The notes under the pieces were generated by a model. That model was not told the DNA's origin. It did not search any database and saw only the letters and a program-made list of their open reading frames with translations. The translations under genes were made by a program, and so were the position numbers. Shown piece by piece: positions 44,390 to 64,000 of a DNA stretch of 64,000 nt (within the stretch, counting starts at the first letter, position 1; the number at the start of each line of letters is the position of its first letter). Source of the stretch: Chaenocephalus aceratus. Taxonomy: Eukaryota; Chordata; Actinopteri; Perciformes; Channichthyidae. The DNA is taken from NCBI GenBank assembly GCA_023974075.1, contig JAMFTG010000267.1, forward strand, positions 124,001 to 188,000, given 5' to 3'.

Positions 44390-45918
44390 GACACACCAGA
44401 GCCATTGTTTACAATTTTATTACCGTTATTGTTTTCCTGTCAGATAAAGCAGATAGAGAGGAGCGTAATAATCAGATCCAGCGAGACGACTGGACCGTCT
44501 GAGGTGAGTACATGTTAGAGATACAGGGCTACCCCCCCGACATATATGCTACATAACACTGTCCGTCTCATGAACAGTCACATTCATGACAAAGAGATAT
44601 TCTGAGGTAAGCTAGAGTTGGCTAGTGTTGTACTGAGCAAATAAACATAACGTATGTAGTGTTTATCTATAGTCGTATCAGGAGCTCATCTCTACCTTGG
44701 CATAGCTTTGGCATTAGGAGGTAACACGGTAGAGAACAAGCGTCGTCGTCGTCCATTTCATGAACATTTAGGGAGAAACCCCCGAGGCCCGTAAATACAG
44801 GGGACTATGCAAGTCAGCTATTCAAGTTTGACAAATAACTATATAGTGCTAATGTGAAGGAGAGCACCCGTAGACGTGTATATCCCCCGGCTGTTTATGT
44901 ACATCTCTAGGCCCAAACGCCGGTTCAGTCTGCGTCCCTCTTTCCATTAGAGTGAGATCCACTTTGAAGTGCAGCTTCGCAGTCATTCAAACTTACAGGA
45001 GCTTAAGCTTTAGCTTATTCCAATAAAACACAAGGTGCTTTTAGCATGTAGCATTATGTTTTCGATCACATTTGTTTTAGCGTTCTTTCCAACGTAAAAA
45101 TAAAAAACTATCTGAGTAGACTTATGAGTGTAGTCTAGCTTCACTGGCTGAGTGGAGGATGAGGATTATAATACAAAAGAAAGGAGCGAACAGCAGCATC
45201 CAGTATAACAAAGAAGACAGATAAAAGAGAGACTTGTCCTAGGCTTGTTCTGCTAATATAAAAAGGTATAAATAACACATCCCGTTTGGTTAAGATGAAG
45301 AAATTAAAGCGTGTTTTTAGACAATTCTTCACCGTCTTGATCCACCGTGTCTTTTGGGATTTACCTGAGATTCCAGTTTTCCCTCAGGGCTTTTCTGACT
45401 TGATAGCAACAGCACGTTATCGACTGATTGTATCAAATCGACTGATTGAGGCGGGGGTCAAAGACGTTCAAGCAAGCAGAGGGCGTTCAAATCGCCATAG
45501 ACTACAAGTAAACAAACTCTCTCCCCACAGCAACACACACCTGACCTGCAGGCTCAGCACTCTCACCACAGTCCAAACAACCACTCTGCGAAAAGGCAAA
45601 AAGAAGGCATGTAGCGAGAGAAAGAAAAGCTTAAAATGGGCGAGGTATCCTTTACATAATTCTCCCTCTAAGGAATTTTAATACCATCTTGGAATGCACT
45701 ATATATGGAGATATATATACTGTATATTGCCATTAATATAAGCAGGATTACTGTTGATAAATACAGTGGCCTCCTTACCATCAGGAGCCCCCTTCTCCCT
45801 TTCATTCAGTGGGTGCCAAAGCCCCCCAAAGGCCCTACATGTGAGGAGGAGGAGGAGGAGACACTTATTGTTTCCCTATTTCATCCGATTAAAATGTGAC
45901 GATCCAACCAGCTGTTGG
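44390..45918 (-). other. hmbox1: Probable hmbox1 3' UTR
   Basis: Region after the stop codon without recognised repeats. A minus-strand AATAAA at 44416-44421 could direct cleavage near 44.39-44.40 kb, giving a 3' UTR of about 1.5 kb. The end point is a guess from this one signal. Confidence 0.4.
44416..44421 (-). terminator. Candidate polyadenylation signal of hmbox1
   Basis: AATAAA on the gene strand, first strong candidate before repeat-rich intergenic DNA. Confidence 0.35.
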
Positions 45919-60882
<14,964 letters not shown>

Positions 60883-61127
60883 CCGGGCTTCTGCACAGAA
60901 ATGGGATCAGAGCGAATTTGACACTGGCGTTGATGAAGGAAACACAAGAGCAGTTTTGTAAGTGAATATGAACCAGATGTAGCCCTATTAATACTCCTCT
61001 GTGGCTCTCCCCGAGGTCACTAACACTTTTTCCTCCGGTAACTGTGTTTTTTTTTTGGATGTCACAATTGAGACAATTTTCATCCATTTTCTTAGAACTA
61101 ACCATTTATTTGCAATTGAAAAGAATA

Positions 61128-61797
61128 CCTTTAGCCGCTTTCACACCAAGTACTTTGCCGTACTTAGTTCCCAGCACTTAGTTCCCAGCACTTAGTTCCC
61201 AGCACTTAGTACCCCCATGGAACTAAGAGCCGATCGCGTTCACACCGGATTAATCCCTGGGGGTGGATTAGGCAAATGAAGCCGCTGACGTCACTTCGTC
61301 TTCTTCTGCTTTGGGCTTACTGGCAGGCCGCAAACAACGTCACGGCGTATACTGCCGCCCGAAGTCCCCGGACGGAAGTCCCCGGAGTTGGGGACTGGCT
61401 TCAGTAGAAGCTGCTGGGACTCCCAGCAGCTTCTACTGAAGCCTTCCGAGTAAATCGCCAGAACGCCGACACCTCCTCATCTCCACCACTCCAATTGTGT
61501 TGCCATAAGTTAGTCTCTCTCCGTTGGTGAGCCGGGCTAATGCTAATAATGCTAATGCCAGCAAATACAATGGCGGCTTCAAAACACTTTTCTGAGTTTT
61601 ACGGGGCATGGTTTGCAATTCGCCCAGCCAATCAGAAATTGGAACTAGGGTTTTTCTCCCCAGGAAAAGTAACTCTAGCAGGCACTAAAAATGGGGTAAA
61701 AGTCCTCATGAACTAAGTTCTCTTTTTGGTGTGAACGCAAAATCCCAGGAACTATCTGAACTAAACGGGAAAAGTACTCCGGTGTGAAAGCGCCTAT
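61128..61797. mobile_element. Harbinger-like TIR element with palindrome
   Basis: Inverted ends GCCGCTTTCACACCAAGTAC and the complement (GTACTCCGGTGTGAAAGCGCC). TTA lies next to both ends, compatible with a PIF/Harbinger TSD but not clean. Left end carries three CTTAGTTCCCAGCA repeats (61160-61205). No transposase seen. Confidence 0.65.
61397..61443. repeat. Perfect 23-bp inverted repeat, 1-nt loop
   Basis: Arms start GGCTTCAGTAGAAGCTGCTG and are exact complements around C61420; near-perfect cruciform-forming palindrome inside the TIR element. Confidence 0.95.
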
Positions 61798-61800
61798 TAA

Positions 61801-62165
61801 GTCATTTTCAACTATTCGGTCGGGAGGGTTTGGAGGTTGTTCGAGTAATCCATCAACCGGTACAGGTACAATCATTCAGTGTCCCAATTGAGACAATTAT
61901 CTTCTTCCATTTTAATTGTTTCTTTAGACCTAACCATCCGTTTAATAAAATAAAAAAATGATCGCATGTTCAGATTGACAAAAAGATAATAAATACATAC
62001 AAATAAATAAAATAGCAAGTAAAGACAGACGAGTAAATAGAAATATACATAAGTGGGTGACTGAAACATATGTCTTTTTTAATTGAAAATCAATATCATT
62101 AAGTCATTTTCAACTATTCGTCGGGAGTGTTTGGAGGTTGTTCAAGTAATCTATCAACCACGGCC
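61801..62165. repeat. Tandem partial duplication in hmbox1 intron 1
   Basis: TTTTCAACTATTCGGTCGGG-type text with GGAGGTTGTTCGAGTAATCC occurs at 61804-61860 and again, slightly changed, at 62105-62160. Confidence 0.7.
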
Positions 62166-63059
62166 ATTTCTTATAGAAAAGGTCAACAGAGTATATTTTA
62201 ACTTCTAAAGTTTGAGAAAGAGTACCAGGCTCTTTGGAAGTGTGTCCTTGTCTGATGTGAGGCTCTAAGGACAGAGGGTGCAAACTGTAAAGTCCCCTGA
62301 GACAAATGTGTGATACTTTGATCGATAAGGCACCAAACGACTGCATGCTTAGGTTTATCTCTCACCAGATAAACAGCAGCAGGACTTCACACAGTGTTAC
62401 CAGGACATATACGGCTATATTTATCTCCACCTTTGATAGATATTAAATTTAGATAATGTGCTGCAAACTTCCTCAGAACCTGGAGACAAACTTGTAAACG
62501 ATGAAAGGATTATTAATAGATGAAAACACAAATAAAAACAGACTCCCAAAAGCTGAATTCAAACGCCACACGTCCTTTGTGGTTTATTTATCTCCTAAAT
62601 GCAAATCTGATTAAATTACTTTAGTAATCATAACACACCAAAGAAATAAATGAGTGGTGTGTAAAACTGATACTTGTAGGGGGAGAAAACTCAGACTGCA
62701 TTCTCCTCTGAAGAACCCTTGGGTCATTTGAAAAAAAGTTGGCACACTTTCAAACACTTGGCTGGCACAGACACTTGGGGCTAACCTTGCTACATTTGTC
62801 CAGGGGGGGAATTAAAGTAAGATCACCCCCGCATACATAACCTAACATCAGGTCCACTCAGCCTAGTCATATCCATCCATTCATTCACCTTTTCATGGCC
62901 TTTACCTGCCTGTTAGGCACATGGTTGTAGTAGAAACCCTTGCCTTTGCATTCCCCATTAATTGTGCAGGCTAGTGTGAAAAATCACATTAAAGTCAATT
63001 AAAAAATTAAGCAATTTGTCATGACCTTGCATGTATGTATGGGACAACAAATACTGTTC
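62166..63059. other. hmbox1 intron 1 sequence, no feature
   Basis: Nothing recognised. Confidence 0.45.
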
Positions 63060-63455
63060 ACCTGTCTGACGAACCCACTCTTGAACTAGGTACTATTCAA
63101 TAAGTGTGCACTTGATCAAAAATACAGTGCAAGCAGACTACAGGCAACTACCGTATTAAAACGTTAATTATGTTAAATGTGAAACATGCCAAATTGACCA
63201 AGAGGAGTCTAAGATTGATTAGGATGTGTCAATTGCAATACTGTTAAATACTGTATGCACTTACCCATCTGATGACCCCACTCTTTAACTAGGTTTAGAT
63301 ATTATTATTATTATGAGTTTTCACACAAAAACAGCTCAAACAAGCAGCGCCAAATACTTTAATAAAAAGTTGATCATGTTAAATGTCATTCATGCCGAAT
63401 TGAATTGAATATTTTTAAGATGTGAACATTCCAATACTGTAAATACTGTATGTAC
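63060..63455. repeat. Diverged tandem duplication, unit about 200 bp
   Basis: The segment starting CTGTCTGACGAACCCACTCT (63062) recurs as CATCTGATGACCCCACTCTT (63266); both halves end with CAATACTGT(T)AAATACTGTA. Old, with many substitutions. Confidence 0.7.
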
Positions 63456-63634
63456 TTTTTTTGATAGGCAGCAGGACAAAGTTGCCTCTCCAGATGCAAT
63501 GTGTGTTTACAGGACAGACTGCAATCAGATCCACAGCATGTCTGGATATGTTATGGGTGCTTTTAGTGCAAAACAAAGCTAGCGTTCACTCTTAAAGTTA
63601 GTGCAACCTCGTCCGGTCACTGAGGTTATCTTAC

Positions 63635-63930
63635 CTGGTGGAGGGGGGGACACAGACACGCGCCCCGGGAGCGGCTCGGCGCGAGGGGTCGCCGCGGGGA
63701 CACACCACTGTCGCATGGCTGTCAGCTGGACCTCTACAGAGACAGGAGACTTGCTGCAGTGTGTTGCGGTTAAACGGCCTCTATTAGCATGCTGGCAAAC
63801 CCACAAGAGCAGATGACTCGCTGGCAGAAAGCTAAATTGGCTAAGCTAACGCCGCCGTCAACTCTGGCTGGTTCCCCTGAGCTCCAGCCTCCCATCGATA
63901 GCTGCTCGCTGCCTTGAGTAAAGTTAGCAA
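63635..63930 (-). other. hmbox1: Probable hmbox1 first exon and promoter-proximal region
   Basis: GC-rich, CpG-containing stretch ending on the gene strand with a consensus donor CCACCAG|GTAAGATAA at 63635/63634. Splicing to 60890 gives an exon that is at least partly 5' UTR. An in-frame ATG at 63714-63716 (MRQWCVPAATP) would add a short N-terminal extension joining as SPPPEARMECCE. The upstream limit is not visible. Confidence 0.55.
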
Positions 63931-64000
63931 GTGTGAGTGAAGTAAAGAGCGGAGGTAGTGCAATTAAACCTTCAGAATAAAATCATTTGTGGGTTCCTTA

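Overview
The window looks like genomic DNA from a teleost fish. It holds intronless finTRIM-type RING/B-box/coiled-coil/PRY-SPRY genes, a multi-exon vertebrate homeobox gene, many hAT-type elements with 8-bp target-site duplications (TSDs), an L2-clade LINE tail, short terminal-inverted-repeat (TIR) elements of the kind common in fish, and long (AC)n and (GT)n microsatellites. No bacterial, organellar or viral gene organisation is seen. All identifications are by eye; no database search was run.

Left part (1 to about 40,350). This is a young tandem segmental duplication. A core block carrying one minus-strand TRIM gene occurs four times. TRIM copies lie at 2552-4228, 9384-11060 and 24972-26654 (all intact), and at 37068-38755 (broken by about twelve 1-base indels). 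The blocks are nearly identical but differ in length because mobile elements inserted into, or deletions removed parts of, individual copies. Examples are a 985-bp hAT only in block 1, a BED-finger hAT shared by blocks 2 and 3, a 3-kb THAP/SWIM-coding transposon only in block 2 that itself contains an L2 LINE, and a 1.2-kb TIR element with an internal 22-bp minisatellite before blocks 1 and 3. Each block also carries, on the plus strand, what looks like the orphaned last exon of another gene (intact in 1 and 2, frameshifted in 3, mostly deleted in 4). The same Ets/IRF composite-like motif sits 31-40 bases upstream of every TRIM ATG. Amino-acid differences between TRIM copies cluster in the C-terminal PRY-SPRY, and the pattern of shared variants is mosaic, which suggests gene conversion.

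Middle (about 40,350 to 44,400). Intergenic DNA with a few short TIR elements and a SINE-like dispersed repeat.

Right part (about 44,400 to 63,930). One gene on the minus strand, recognised as hmbox1 (homeobox containing 1, also called HOT1 or TAH1). Eight coding exons could be joined with consistent GT-AG sites and phases into a 408-residue protein, with a non-coding or partly coding first exon near 63.64-63.93 kb. Its introns are packed with hAT insertions, TTAA- and TA-flanked miniature elements, an (AC)132 tract and a 37-bp minisatellite.

Functionally, the window places a rapidly changing putative innate-immune E3 ligase cluster beside a conserved telomere-binding/transcription factor gene. 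Nothing in the sequence suggests they act together.
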